A DNA stretch of 10,157 nucleotides from PVC group bacterium (lineage in GTDB: Bacteria > Verrucomicrobiota > Kiritimatiellia > CAIKKV01 > PXCX01), in NCBI GenBank assembly GCA_003567575.1, contig PWZG01000484.1, forward strand, positions 1 through 10,157, given 5' to 3'. A program made the position numbers and the translations under genes. Below the pieces are notes generated by a model. The model had not been told where the DNA came from. It saw only the letters and a list, made by a program, of their open reading frames with translations, and ran no database searches. Every line of letters begins with the position of its first letter. Positions within the stretch are counted from its first letter, which is position 1. Below are positions 1-7,562 of this stretch, in pieces.

Positions 1-48
1 TCGAGCTTCCGTCTTCGCGCTTCGCGCTACGCCGCGACACGTGGGTAT

Positions 49-137
49 TTCGTCATTCGGATTTCCGGGCGCATTCCGCCTCCTGAGCACACGCTATTGA
101 TCCATCGGGGAATGACGAACGGAAGTGATATGCGCCC
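49..137. repeat. Two interleaved inverted repeats upstream of the TPR gene
   Basis: TTCGTCATTC at 49-58 is the exact reverse complement of GAATGACGAA at 110-119. GGGCGCAT at 67-74 is the exact reverse complement of ATGCGCCC at 130-137. The arms are interleaved (A, B, A', B'), so as RNA they would form a pseudoknot rather than nested hairpins. They lie before the promoter of the TPR gene, so they may belong to the 3' end of a gene left of the window, or act as DNA-level sites. No coding frame supported by composition or motifs covers positions 1-152. Function is unknown. Confidence 0.4.
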
Positions 138-152
138 GTCGCATTCTGCTGC

Positions 153-181
153 TTGATTTTTATCCCGGAATCGGTGATAAT
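153..181 (+). promoter_or_regulatory. Sigma-70-like promoter of the TPR gene
   Basis: TTGATT (153-158) and GATAAT (176-181) are separated by 17 bp, close to the -35/-10 consensus. Transcription would start near 188, giving a leader of about 20 nt with AAAGGAG at 193-199, seven bases before ATG 207. This placement argues against the two in-frame upstream starts at 153 and 180, which fall in or before the promoter. Confidence 0.55.
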
Positions 182-206
182 GCATATTTATCAAAGGAGC
201 ACCTTG

Positions 207-1214
207 ATGCGCTGGCAATTTATGATGGTTATGACGGTGGTCGCGGTATGCATGATGGCGATTCAGGACGCCTCGGCGCAAACGGCCCGTGAAAGGCTGC
301 ATGACGCCTACCGGATACTGGTCGAGGCGCAAGCCTTGACCAGCATCGGAGAGATGGAAGAGGCGAAATTGATGTATCGGGATGCGATCGTCGAGTTGGA
401 GCGTTTGCAGCGTTATTATCCAGGCTGGCAACGTGAAGTGGTAAGCGCCCGCCTGGCGCATGCACGTAATCGCCTGGCACGTTTGGAGGACGGGGAATAC
501 GATGGCGACGACGATGAAAACGATACCGTGCAAGATCCCGTGGAATCCGACCGGGGACCCGTTGCCGCAGTCGATTTGGAACTTGCCTGGCGCAAGGAAC
601 TGGCGCGTCATCAAGATCGGCTTCGACAATTACGCAACGAAAATACGGCGTTGAAAAGCCGGTTACGCGCAGTCGAGATGATGCCGGCGCACGCTGGTGT
701 GGAAACGTCGATATCGGAACCGATCAGGAACCGCATGGCGCGTTTGATGGTTGAGGAATCGGAACGTCTGCAGGCAGAACGCGAGTATAATGTCGCACGC
801 GAGTTGCTGGAAGCGGCAAGAACGGTTGCACCCAATGATTTCGCGGTTCGATTGGCGTTAGGCGTGGCGTATTGTCGCGAAGGCCGTTTCACCCCGGCAT
901 CTCGAATCCTTCGTGGTGTCGTCTCTGAAGATCCAACCAACGTGACCGCGCGTTTGGCCTTGGGAGCGGCATGGCTCGGACTGGACAATATCGGGGCGGC
1001 ACGCGCTGAAATCGAGGCCGCCCTACAGGCCGATCCCGAGAATGCGGATGCGCATTACAATATGGCAAGGCTGTTGATGATGTTGCCGGATGCCGAGCCG
1101 ATACAGGCGCGGCGGCATTACCGGCGATCGGTCGCCCTCGGGGGCGACACCGATCTTGAACTCGATAATATTATTCAACGGGAAGCGCTGGAGCAATTCG
1201 GCCGGGACCGATAA
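207..1214 (+). CDS. Secreted/periplasmic TPR-repeat protein with coiled coil
   Basis: The product has 335 residues. ATG 207 was chosen because AAAGGAG lies at 193-199 and because the protein then begins with a good signal peptide: charged start, hydrophobic stretch at about 5-19, and an A-S-A cleavage site at residues 22-24. The mature protein starts with an amphipathic helical region (about 28-90), followed by an acidic linker rich in Asp/Glu (about 94-110) and a probable coiled coil with Leu/Arg heptads (about 125-155). At about 183-315 there are three to four TPR units, recognisable from segments such as LGVAYCREGRF and ADPENADAHYNMARLL. TPRs mediate protein contacts, so a scaffold or envelope-assembly role is plausible, but the specific partner is not readable. 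The 3' end overlaps the converging glycosyltransferase gene by 44 bp. The family assignment is firm and the function unknown. Confidence 0.85.
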   Translation: MRWQFMMVMTVVAVCMMAIQDASAQTARERLHDAYRILVEAQALTSIGEMEEAKLMYRDAIVELERLQRYYPGWQREVVSARLAHARNRLARLEDGEYDGDDDENDTVQDPVESDRGPVAAVDLELAWRKELARHQDRLRQLRNENTALKSRLRAVEMMPAHAGVETSISEPIRNRMARLMVEESERLQAEREYNVARELLEAARTVAPNDFAVRLALGVAYCREGRFTPASRILRGVVSEDPTNVTARLALGAAWLGLDNIGAARAEIEAALQADPENADAHYNMARLLMMLPDAEPIQARRHYRRSVALGGDTDLELDNIIQREALEQFGRDR

Positions 1215-2913
1215 TCACGATCTGATCTTGTCTGCCGGCCGGTAATTGCAGACCGTCGGTCAACGGAAACCCTTCCGGCAGTCTTCCCTTGACAAATGGC
1301 AGCCAGTCGCTGTGTTCGCCGTCCAACAAGTCGCCGACGTAAGCACGGCCGCTGGTTTCGGTCGTCAGGTAAAGCGCGGCGACCGTTTGGTGATAATCGT
1401 TGACGGCGTAGAATTCCGTCAATGTATTGGGCAGCCAAAGTGTCCGCTGGTTTCCATACCAGGCGGTTGCCCATGGCTGGTCGGCAACCATTAGCTCATC
1501 GTTTTCCACCAGAGCGCTGGCCGCGGCGATAAACGGCGGGTAAAGAGGCGGATAGGGTGGTGGTGGGCGCGGGCTGAGCAAACCGGCAATTACCGGAGTT
1601 GCATGCAGCAATAACGCGGCGGCGCAGGCTGTCTGCCTGATGATCGGCCAGTCGCCGGCCGTACGGTCCAGCAGGATTATCATTGCCGCGCAGCCAAGCA
1701 AGACGATCCACGGCAAGAGCGGGTAGAGGAGACGGCCCGGCGCATCGGGCGCCAGCACCGGATCGATCGCCAGCAGGCAAACGGTCGCAGCCAGTAAAGG
1801 CCATCGCAGTAAACGGTATCCTCGCGGCATTCGCGGCATGCATAATGCCGCCAAGGCCAGAGCCGGGAACAACGACTCACCGCTTGCAAACCAGCGCGAT
1901 ATCCAGCCGGCATTGGTAAGTCCGGCCAGCCAGCGCATGCGCAGCAACGTACCGATACGCAGAGCCTCCGGATTCCACGATAGGGCGCGATCAAGCCGAT
2001 TGCCCGGAAATATCGCCGAATCACGGAACCAAACAAGATGCGCCAAACCAAAAGGATGACCGCTTATTTGGATATTACGCCATATCCAGGGCATGATTAC
2101 CGCCAGCAGACCGGCCGCAAACAGTCCGATAATCAGGCCGCGGCGTCGCGGCGCCGCAAGACCACAGGCTATCAATGGCGCCGGCATGAACAGAATCAGT
2201 GAATAGTCAGTTAAAACAGCCAAACCCGACAGAATACCGGCCATGCCGGCCGCGGCGGTCGCGCGCAAGAGGGTGGGCGCGACGGACGCCGCACCCTGGC
2301 GCGACCCGGCCAAGGCGACCGTGAAGGCGGTGGCGGCCAGGAATGTCGCCATGGGATCCGGCAGCCCCGATATGGTTCGTTCCAACACCGTGTGGCTGAG
2401 CAGGTAAACCAGTGGCGCCCACCCCGCGATTCGGCGATCGAAAAAACGGTCGCCGACCAGGAATATCATGATTGCCGTGGCCAGTGTGAACAACCAGCCC
2501 AGCGGCAGAATGACCCGTGTCTCTGGCGCAAATGCGCGCGCGTGAGGTCGCACGGTAAAATCCGGTTGCAGTACTCGAAACGCGGTACCCAGCGTTACAG
2601 CATACAACGGTGGACGCCCCAATTCGGGCAGTTCTCCTTGAAGCGCTTTTTGTGGACGTAGTTTCGCCATCGTGCCCATGGCGATGGGCCGCAGCAGACG
2701 CGTATTATATCCGCGACCTTCCGCCAGGGCGCGGCCGAGCTGGGCATGGTCCATGGCCGCCGCATCCGTCAACCCGCGAAAACGATGATGTTGGTACAGG
2801 GCGAAAAACAACGTCGCGGTCAGCGCCATAATCAGCAATGGCCGGATAATGCCGCGACGCGCACCGGCATCCGGCCCGGTCATGGATGATGGCGGCGAAA
2901 GATAACCGTTCAC
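1171..2913 (-). CDS. Multi-spanning GT-C/GT39-like glycosyltransferase
   Basis: The product has 580 residues, begins at GTG 2913 and is the last gene of the operon. GTG overlaps the TGA of the regulator gene (GTGA), and GGAG lies eight bases upstream. The protein has an N-terminal transmembrane segment (about 24-40), then a loop with AMDHAQLGRALAEGRGY (Asp at about 55). This resembles the first periplasmic loop of ArnT/PMT-type (GT39, GT-C fold) transferases, where an acidic residue is catalytic. The motif LGRPPLYAVTLG follows. About ten further hydrophobic segments run to about residue 430, and the C-terminal roughly 130 residues are soluble and probably periplasmic. Known relatives move a sugar from a polyprenyl-phosphate donor to lipid A or protein; here substrate and acceptor are not readable. 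A downstream ATG at 2880 is a possible alternative start but lacks as good a ribosome site. Confidence 0.75.
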   Translation of the reverse strand: MNGYLSPPSSMTGPDAGARRGIIRPLLIMALTATLFFALYQHHRFRGLTDAAAMDHAQLGRALAEGRGYNTRLLRPIAMGTMAKLRPQKALQGELPELGRPPLYAVTLGTAFRVLQPDFTVRPHARAFAPETRVILPLGWLFTLATAIMIFLVGDRFFDRRIAGWAPLVYLLSHTVLERTISGLPDPMATFLAATAFTVALAGSRQGAASVAPTLLRATAAAGMAGILSGLAVLTDYSLILFMPAPLIACGLAAPRRRGLIIGLFAAGLLAVIMPWIWRNIQISGHPFGLAHLVWFRDSAIFPGNRLDRALSWNPEALRIGTLLRMRWLAGLTNAGWISRWFASGESLFPALALAALCMPRMPRGYRLLRWPLLAATVCLLAIDPVLAPDAPGRLLYPLLPWIVLLGCAAMIILLDRTAGDWPIIRQTACAAALLLHATPVIAGLLSPRPPPPYPPLYPPFIAAASALVENDELMVADQPWATAWYGNQRTLWLPNTLTEFYAVNDYHQTVAALYLTTETSGRAYVGDLLDGEHSDWLPFVKGRLPEGFPLTDGLQLPAGRQDQIVIIGPGRIAPALPVE

Positions 2914-4310
2914 GTGGAAGACTCCAAGGATTCGTCGGCTTCATGCGGGGCTGTGTCGCCGAAGTATTCGTGTAATTTACGTTGCAACGTACGACGACTG
3001 ATTCCAAGCTGGCGCGCGGCCTGGCTGCGGTTGCCGTTCCAGGTTTTCAAGGCTTGAAGGATAAGCATTTTTTCGGCTTCGTTTAAGGTGATCGGTTGTT
3101 CCAGCGTGGCCGGCATGTCCGATTTTCCCAGTGCGGCATTGCGCACGGAGGCCGGAATGTCGCCGACGGACAACTGTGATCCGTGGGAAAGCACCACCAT
3201 CTTTTCGACGACGTTGCGCAACTCGCGTACATTACCCGGCCAGGAGTAGGCTTCCAGAATCTCGAGTGCTGCCGGATCGATCGCGGTAATCTGCTTCTTG
3301 TTGCGTTCGTTGAACTCTTGGATGAAATGACGGCATAGCAGCGTGATATCGCTGGGACGCTCGCGTAGAGGGGGAATTTCAATGGTGACCACATCCAGCC
3401 GGAAAAACAAATCTTCGCGAAAACGGCCTGCTGCAACCTCTTCCTTGAGATTGCGGTTGGTTGCCGCCAGCAACCGGATATCCACCTTGACCGTACTCTG
3501 GCCGCCAACCCGTTCAAAGCAGCGCTCTTCGAGTACCCTGAGTAATTTTACCTGAACAGCCGGACTGATCTCGGAGATCTCATCGAGAAACAACGTGCCG
3601 CCATCGGCCATTTCGAATCGGCCGCGCCGCCGGTCGGATGCCCCCGTAAACGCGCCTTTTTCATGGCCGAATAATTCGCTCTCAAGTAGATTCTCCGATA
3701 ACGCCGCGCAGTGAACCGCGATAAACGGACCGCGTGCGCGGGAACTTAAATGGTGTAGCGCCTGGGCAATCATTTCCTTGCCGGTTCCACTGTCTCCCTG
3801 AATCAAAACCGTCGCCTGGGTCGGCGCCACTTGACGGATCGTATCAAACACGGCTTGCATCCGCGGCGATTGGCCGACAATGTTTTCCAGACCGAACTTA
3901 TCCGTCAGTCGCGCACGTAACTGGCGATTCTCGTCCTCAACGCTGCGTGCGTGTAATGCCCGGCGTACCGTCAGTTCGAGATGTTCCAGGTTAAGCGGCT
4001 TGGTAAGTATTTCATAGGCGCCGCGTTTCATCGCCTCAACCGCTGTCTCCACGTTGCCGTAGGCCGTAATCAGTATGCATACCGGGGCATGCGGCGCCGT
4101 CAAGACACGTTCGACAAGATCCAGACCGTTCATGCCGGGCATCCGTACGTCGCTGATGACAACGTCCACGGTGCGTTCCCGCAATATGTCCACCGCCGTC
4201 GCGCCGTCTTCAGCCGTGATAACATCGTAATCGCGGCGTAACGCACGGGAAAGCCCGTCGCGCGTGTTCTTCTCATCGTCCACGATCAGTATCACCGATT
4301 GCCTGCTCAT
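2910..4310 (-). CDS. NtrC-family sigma-54-dependent response regulator
   Basis: The product has 466 residues and a complete three-domain layout. The receiver domain (about 5-118) has D11/D12, phospho-acceptor D54 in VVISDVRMPG, T82 and K104. The AAA+ domain (about 143-380) has Walker A GDSGTGKE at 172-179, the sigma-54-contacting loop GAFTGA at 219-224 and Walker B GGTLFLDE near 237-244. The C-terminal Fis-type helix-turn-helix includes NRSQAARQLGISRRTLQRKL (about 428-447). All residues needed for phosphorylation, ATP hydrolysis and sigma-54 contact are present. It is predicted to bind enhancer sites and open sigma-54 promoters after phosphorylation by the kinase encoded just upstream, whose stop codon overlaps this ATG (ATGA at 4307-4310). 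No sigma-54 promoter with a full GG/GC core was seen in the window, so its targets are probably elsewhere. The exact ortholog (ZraR-, AtoC- or NtrC-like) cannot be decided. Confidence 0.95.
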   Translation of the reverse strand: MSRQSVILIVDDEKNTRDGLSRALRRDYDVITAEDGATAVDILRERTVDVVISDVRMPGMNGLDLVERVLTAPHAPVCILITAYGNVETAVEAMKRGAYEILTKPLNLEHLELTVRRALHARSVEDENRQLRARLTDKFGLENIVGQSPRMQAVFDTIRQVAPTQATVLIQGDSGTGKEMIAQALHHLSSRARGPFIAVHCAALSENLLESELFGHEKGAFTGASDRRRGRFEMADGGTLFLDEISEISPAVQVKLLRVLEERCFERVGGQSTVKVDIRLLAATNRNLKEEVAAGRFREDLFFRLDVVTIEIPPLRERPSDITLLCRHFIQEFNERNKKQITAIDPAALEILEAYSWPGNVRELRNVVEKMVVLSHGSQLSVGDIPASVRNAALGKSDMPATLEQPITLNEAEKMLILQALKTWNGNRSQAARQLGISRRTLQRKLHEYFGDTAPHEADESLESST

Positions 4311-5518
4311 GATCCGGTATCTCCTCCAGTTGTTTCCGCCACATCGCCGGGATGATTGCCTGAGGCTTTCAATAAACGGATCCGACGTTCCGCCAGCGGT
4401 AGCGTAAGCGTAAAGATACAGCCCTGTCCCGGTTCGCTACGTACATCCAACCGGCCGCCGTGATCGCGTACAATCCGTTGTACGATGACCAGTCCCAGAC
4501 CGGTGCCGTCCACTTTGGTTGTGTAGTAGGGATCGAGTATCCGGCCGAAATCCTCCGGCGCTATGCCGGCCCCGTAATCGTGGAAGGTAACGCCGGCTTC
4601 AATATCATCATGCCATAACGTTATATCAATCCGGCCATCGTCCGGTGTCGCCTGTAACGCATTCTTGAGCAGATTGAAAAAGGCCTGCTTTAATTGGTCG
4701 CCATCGGCCGGAACCGGCGGCATGACGGCCGGACTTTCCACCGCAATACGAATGCGGCGATCTTCAATGGACGATTGCAGCAAACCCAGGGTTTCACGCA
4801 ACAGTTCTTCCAATGATAACTGAACGGTTTGCAATGGGGTGGGGCGGACCGCCCGTAAAAAATTATTGATGATGGTGTCCAGACGGTTCACTTCGACCGA
4901 TGCCACCCGCAGTAAATCGATCATTTCGTCGCGGACCGGCGCATTCAGCGCGCGAATTTCCCGTTCCAGTAATTGTAAATGAATGGTCAAGGCATTTAGC
5001 GGATTCCCGATCTCGTGGGCGACGCCCGCTGCAAGCGGAATAATCGCGTTCAAACGTTCCGATTCAAGACGCGCATCTTCCTGACGGCGGTTATGCGTTA
5101 TATCGCGCAGCATGATCACGGCGCTCTTCTCGCCATCAGGTTCCGGCGCCAGTGGAACTACATAAAAGTTCAATACCCGATACTCCGGATACGCAACTTC
5201 GATGTCGCGATTGATCAACTTGGTCCATTCACCAAGGTCAAGATCCAGAATACGGTCCCATTCAATCCCTTTCAATTGCTCGAACATCGAACGGCCGCGG
5301 GCCGATTTCAAGTCGAAACCCAGCATCCGTTCCGCCGCCTGATTGGCATACAGAATGCGGCCATGTCCATCAACGACAATCAATCCTTCCTGTAACGCCT
5401 GGAAAATGGCTTCGAGAAATCCTTTCTCTCCGGCCAGCCGCAGAAAATGGCCCTGTAAACTCTCCGTATCGAGACGGTCAAGACGTTCCACCAGCTTGTC
5501 TAAAAAACCAGGGTTCAT
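4307..5518 (-). CDS. Soluble PAS-domain sensor histidine kinase, NtrB type
   Basis: The product has 403 residues. The N-terminal PAS domain (about 33-140) contains a segment like EGLIVVDGHGRILYANQAA. The dimerisation/phospho-acceptor domain has the H-box AAGVAHEIGNPLNAL with H168. The ATPase domain has the N-box FNLLKNALQ (N282, N286), the G1 box DYGAGI (about 314-319), DPYYTTK and the G2 box GTGLGL (338-343). There is no hydrophobic segment, so the protein is cytoplasmic and senses through PAS, as NtrB-like kinases do. The start ATG overlaps the TGA of the phosphatase gene (ATGA), and the gene ends in another ATGA with the regulator, which is almost certainly its partner. The roughly 25-residue tail after the ATPase domain is Gly/Thr/Asp-rich and probably disordered. 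The signal sensed is unknown. Confidence 0.94.
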   Translation of the reverse strand: MNPGFLDKLVERLDRLDTESLQGHFLRLAGEKGFLEAIFQALQEGLIVVDGHGRILYANQAAERMLGFDLKSARGRSMFEQLKGIEWDRILDLDLGEWTKLINRDIEVAYPEYRVLNFYVVPLAPEPDGEKSAVIMLRDITHNRRQEDARLESERLNAIIPLAAGVAHEIGNPLNALTIHLQLLEREIRALNAPVRDEMIDLLRVASVEVNRLDTIINNFLRAVRPTPLQTVQLSLEELLRETLGLLQSSIEDRRIRIAVESPAVMPPVPADGDQLKQAFFNLLKNALQATPDDGRIDITLWHDDIEAGVTFHDYGAGIAPEDFGRILDPYYTTKVDGTGLGLVIVQRIVRDHGGRLDVRSEPGQGCIFTLTLPLAERRIRLLKASGNHPGDVAETTGGDTGS

Positions 5519-6285
5519 GACGCGTCAGCCTCGCTTACGCTCACCAAAATGACGGTGATATTGTCATGACCGCCGGCATCATTGGCGGCCCGAATAAGTG
5601 TATCCACCCTGTCCGGCAACGGAATACCTTTGCCGGCATTCAAAATGTCCGCAATCTGCGTGTCCGGCAGCATGCGGTTTAAACCGTCCGAACACAACAG
5701 AAACAAATCGCCGGTCATGACGTCAACCGCCGTCCTCTCCAGCGTGACGCGCGCATGGGAACCGACGGCGCGTGTAATCAGGTTACGGAAATTTTGAGGG
5801 ATGTATTGCTCGTCGCGGATACCCAGAAGTTCGGCACCGGAATGGTCTCGCGTTAATAGTTCCAGAATGCCGTCGCGTAACCGGTAACAGCGACTGTCGC
5901 CGGCATGTAACGTGAACGCACGTTCCGGCGCTGTCGGCCGGAAAACAAGGACCACCACCGTCGACGCCATGCCGGCGTTGGCAGGGCGCCAGGCCCGTTC
6001 GTTAATCCAGGCGCTGGCCCGATTCAGCGCCAGACGCGCCAGCGATTCCGGATCCCGTCCATCGGTCACCGTTCCCGGCGCAGCCGGCGCCGTGAATGCC
6101 GATTTCAGTTCCCTGACGACCGCCTGACTCGCCACTTCGCTGCGCTCGCCGCCACCCACGCCGTCGGCAACACAAAAAACGCCTTGCTGTTCCAGGATAA
6201 GCAGTGCATCCTCATTGTTTGAGTGAGAGCGGCCGATATCGCTTTTGCCGACGCTTTCAATGCGGAACCTGTCAAAATGCGCCAT
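5515..6285 (-). CDS. PP2C-family (PPM) serine/threonine protein phosphatase
   Basis: The product has 256 residues, a usual size for stand-alone bacterial PPM phosphatases. The metal-binding motifs are in order: SNNEDA (E25/D26), VADGVGGGERSEVAS (D41/G42), LHAGDSRCYRLRDG (about 127-139), RDHSGAELLG, LITRAVG, LLCSDGLNRM (D200) and GGHDNITVILV (D241). It should dephosphorylate phospho-Ser/Thr proteins in the cytoplasm with Mn/Mg. No Ser/Thr kinase gene is in the window. It is the first gene of a four-gene operon, starts at ATG 6285 with AGGAA about eight bases upstream, and ends in an ATGA overlap with the histidine kinase. Pairing a PP2C enzyme with an NtrB/NtrC pair suggests cross-talk between Ser/Thr and His-Asp signalling, which is inference. 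Confidence 0.93.
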   Translation of the reverse strand: MAHFDRFRIESVGKSDIGRSHSNNEDALLILEQQGVFCVADGVGGGERSEVASQAVVRELKSAFTAPAAPGTVTDGRDPESLARLALNRASAWINERAWRPANAGMASTVVVLVFRPTAPERAFTLHAGDSRCYRLRDGILELLTRDHSGAELLGIRDEQYIPQNFRNLITRAVGSHARVTLERTAVDVMTGDLFLLCSDGLNRMLPDTQIADILNAGKGIPLPDRVDTLIRAANDAGGHDNITVILVSVSEADAS

Positions 6286-6361
6286 AAAATATTTCCTGTC
6301 CCAAATTGACGACGGCTGATTTCAAAAGGAATCCGCACGCCGCTCAATTGCGTTCAGAACC

Positions 6362-6389
6362 ATCATATCACGTCGAACCGTAAATTCAA
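6362..6389 (-). promoter_or_regulatory. Candidate promoter of the phosphatase-kinase-regulator operon
   Basis: On the minus strand TTGAAT (6389-6384) and TATGAT (6367-6362) are spaced by 16 bp, a reasonable sigma-70-type pair. Transcription would begin about 65-70 bases before ATG 6285. The rest of the 6390-6568 interval shows no gene or strong motif that I can support. Confidence 0.45.
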
Positions 6390-6568
6390 GTCCGTGTCGC
6401 GACAACGACATCCATCGATGACAACCTTTTCGGATGACGTCAAAATAAACACAAACATAATAATATCAAAATCATTCTTGTTTGGCGACACGCAATCGTA
6501 ACCTCGGCAAAGTGTCACCGGAAAAACACGAATATCAAGTACCGTTTGCCGGACGGTTTGCGGGCGGC

Positions 6569-6596
6569 TTGACACCGGCGACGAACACGCTATGAT
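6569..6596 (+). promoter_or_regulatory. Promoter of tRNA-Arg
   Basis: A perfect TTGACA (6569-6574), a 16-bp spacer and TATGAT (6591-6596) lie just upstream of the tRNA. A GC-rich stretch (CGCCGTTGGCGG) follows the -10, as is common at strongly growth-regulated stable-RNA promoters. The predicted start near 6603 leaves a 5' leader of about 23 nt before the mature tRNA. Confidence 0.7.
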
Positions 6597-6625
6597 AATA
6601 CGCCGTTGGCGGTTTGTAGCATTGG

Positions 6626-6702
<77 letters not shown>

Positions 6703-6749
6703 GCTTGAAACCCTTTCGACAAGCGTTATAGCCTTTATTCATAGGTTTT

Positions 6750-6775
6750 AAGGGGTTCTCGCGTAAATCCCCTTT
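6750..6775 (+). terminator. Weak terminator-like hairpin after tRNA-Arg
   Basis: AAGGGG (6750-6755) pairs with CCCCTT (6769-6774), with a loop of 13 bases and only a short T run after it. It lies about 50 bases past the tRNA end. The large loop and missing U-tract make this a tentative call. Confidence 0.25.
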
Positions 6776-7329
6776 CAACTCCCAGCTTTTCCGTTCGGTT
6801 CGGTTCATTGCTCGAAAAGCAATCATAAAGCATACACGGCTTTTGTCGGTGCTTCCATGGAGCGGGATTTCGTCGGATAATTTCCACCACCAGGAACACA
6901 AAAAAAATTCGCGGTTTGGTGGGTTGAGATTTTTTCTCGGTGGCGGTTCAATCGGTGGCCGGCCATCATGGCGGCGTGATAGCATGACAGCATACCGCCG
7001 GTTCCCGATCTGCTTCAGGGTTTTCACGTTCCGGAATCGCCGGTTCCCCGGTTGGCGGTTGGATGCCGGATCGGATTCCCGGTTCCCCAGGGTGACGGCG
7101 TAACCCGCGCGGTATCCATCATGACGGCAACCATGGGCGGCAGAAAACAGGCAGAAAAAGGACGACAGGCAGGACGCAAGCGACGGGACTCCGAAAAGGA
7201 AACGGGACTCCCGGCGATTTCCAAAAACTTTACCACGCCACCCGGTCGATCTGTGTGGGTTCCCATTAGGTTACTCCGCTCCTGGCGAGTGTCGGCTGTC
7301 CGGGCTTCATCAGCATGGTTTTTATGGTT

Positions 7330-7382
7330 GCCCCAAAATTGTGTCGTGATATACTGTTGCATGTGTGGTGTTATTTTGGGGC
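7330..7382. repeat. Perfect 10-bp inverted repeat ahead of the cassette array
   Basis: GCCCCAAAAT (7330-7339) and ATTTTGGGGC (7373-7382) are exact reverse complements around a 33-base loop. The same GGGGC/GCCCC core recurs at 7428-7432 beside the first array junction. It could be a regulatory hairpin, a transposon end or a relic of an older recombination site; nothing in it decides between these. Confidence 0.4.
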
Positions 7383-7431
7383 GCGACTTGATGTATTCAC
7401 GAAATCAAGCCGTCTAATACAGACGTTGGGG
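7381..7431 (+). other. Weak attC-like site bounding cassette 1 on the left
   Basis: GTTGGGG at 7425-7431 resembles the right core (GTTRRRY) but lacks the final pyrimidine. TGTATT (7392-7397) pairs with AATACA (7416-7421), six bp, and the would-be left core GCGCGAC (7381-7387) matches only through CGAC/GTTG pairing with a G-T wobble. At 51 nt it is shorter than usual attC sites. It is supported mainly by position, at the expected left edge of the first cassette; it may be degenerate or chance. Confidence 0.3.
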
Positions 7432-7562
7432 CAAAACAAACAATGACTTTCGTGCGTACAGCACAAACTGATCTGGAACAATGGAGTGTATCGAATCTCA
7501 TGGCCGGGGCTCTGTTTGGGTTCACTGCCCTCTTGAAGATGAAAATCAGAATGGAGGTAACA

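Larger units (their letters stand above)
6703..7425. other. Gene-free stretch between tRNA-Arg and the cassette array
   Basis: I see no credible gene in these roughly 720 bases. Frames on both strands are low in recognisable motifs, and one on the minus strand only translates the antisense of the tRNA. Small structures are visible: ATTGCT/AGCAAT (6807-6823) forms a 6-bp hairpin, and CCGGTTCCC recurs three times between about 6998 and 7095. The stretch 7138-7225 is purine-rich. A perfect 10-bp inverted repeat is listed separately at 7330-7382. The interval may be decayed accessory DNA. Confidence 0.5.

Noticed and set aside
475..492. Sigma-54 promoter candidate starting TGGCACG
   Set aside because: It lies inside the TPR coding region and lacks the TTGC element at the required spacing.
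27..629. 200-codon minus-strand open frame
   Set aside because: It lies antisense to the promoter, signal peptide and N-terminal part of the TPR gene and shows no domain or ribosome-site support.
7024..7362. 112-codon minus-strand frame and an overlapping 121-codon plus-strand frame (7052-7417)
   Set aside because: Neither shows recognisable motifs, a good ribosome site or protein-like composition; they overlap each other in decayed-looking sequence.
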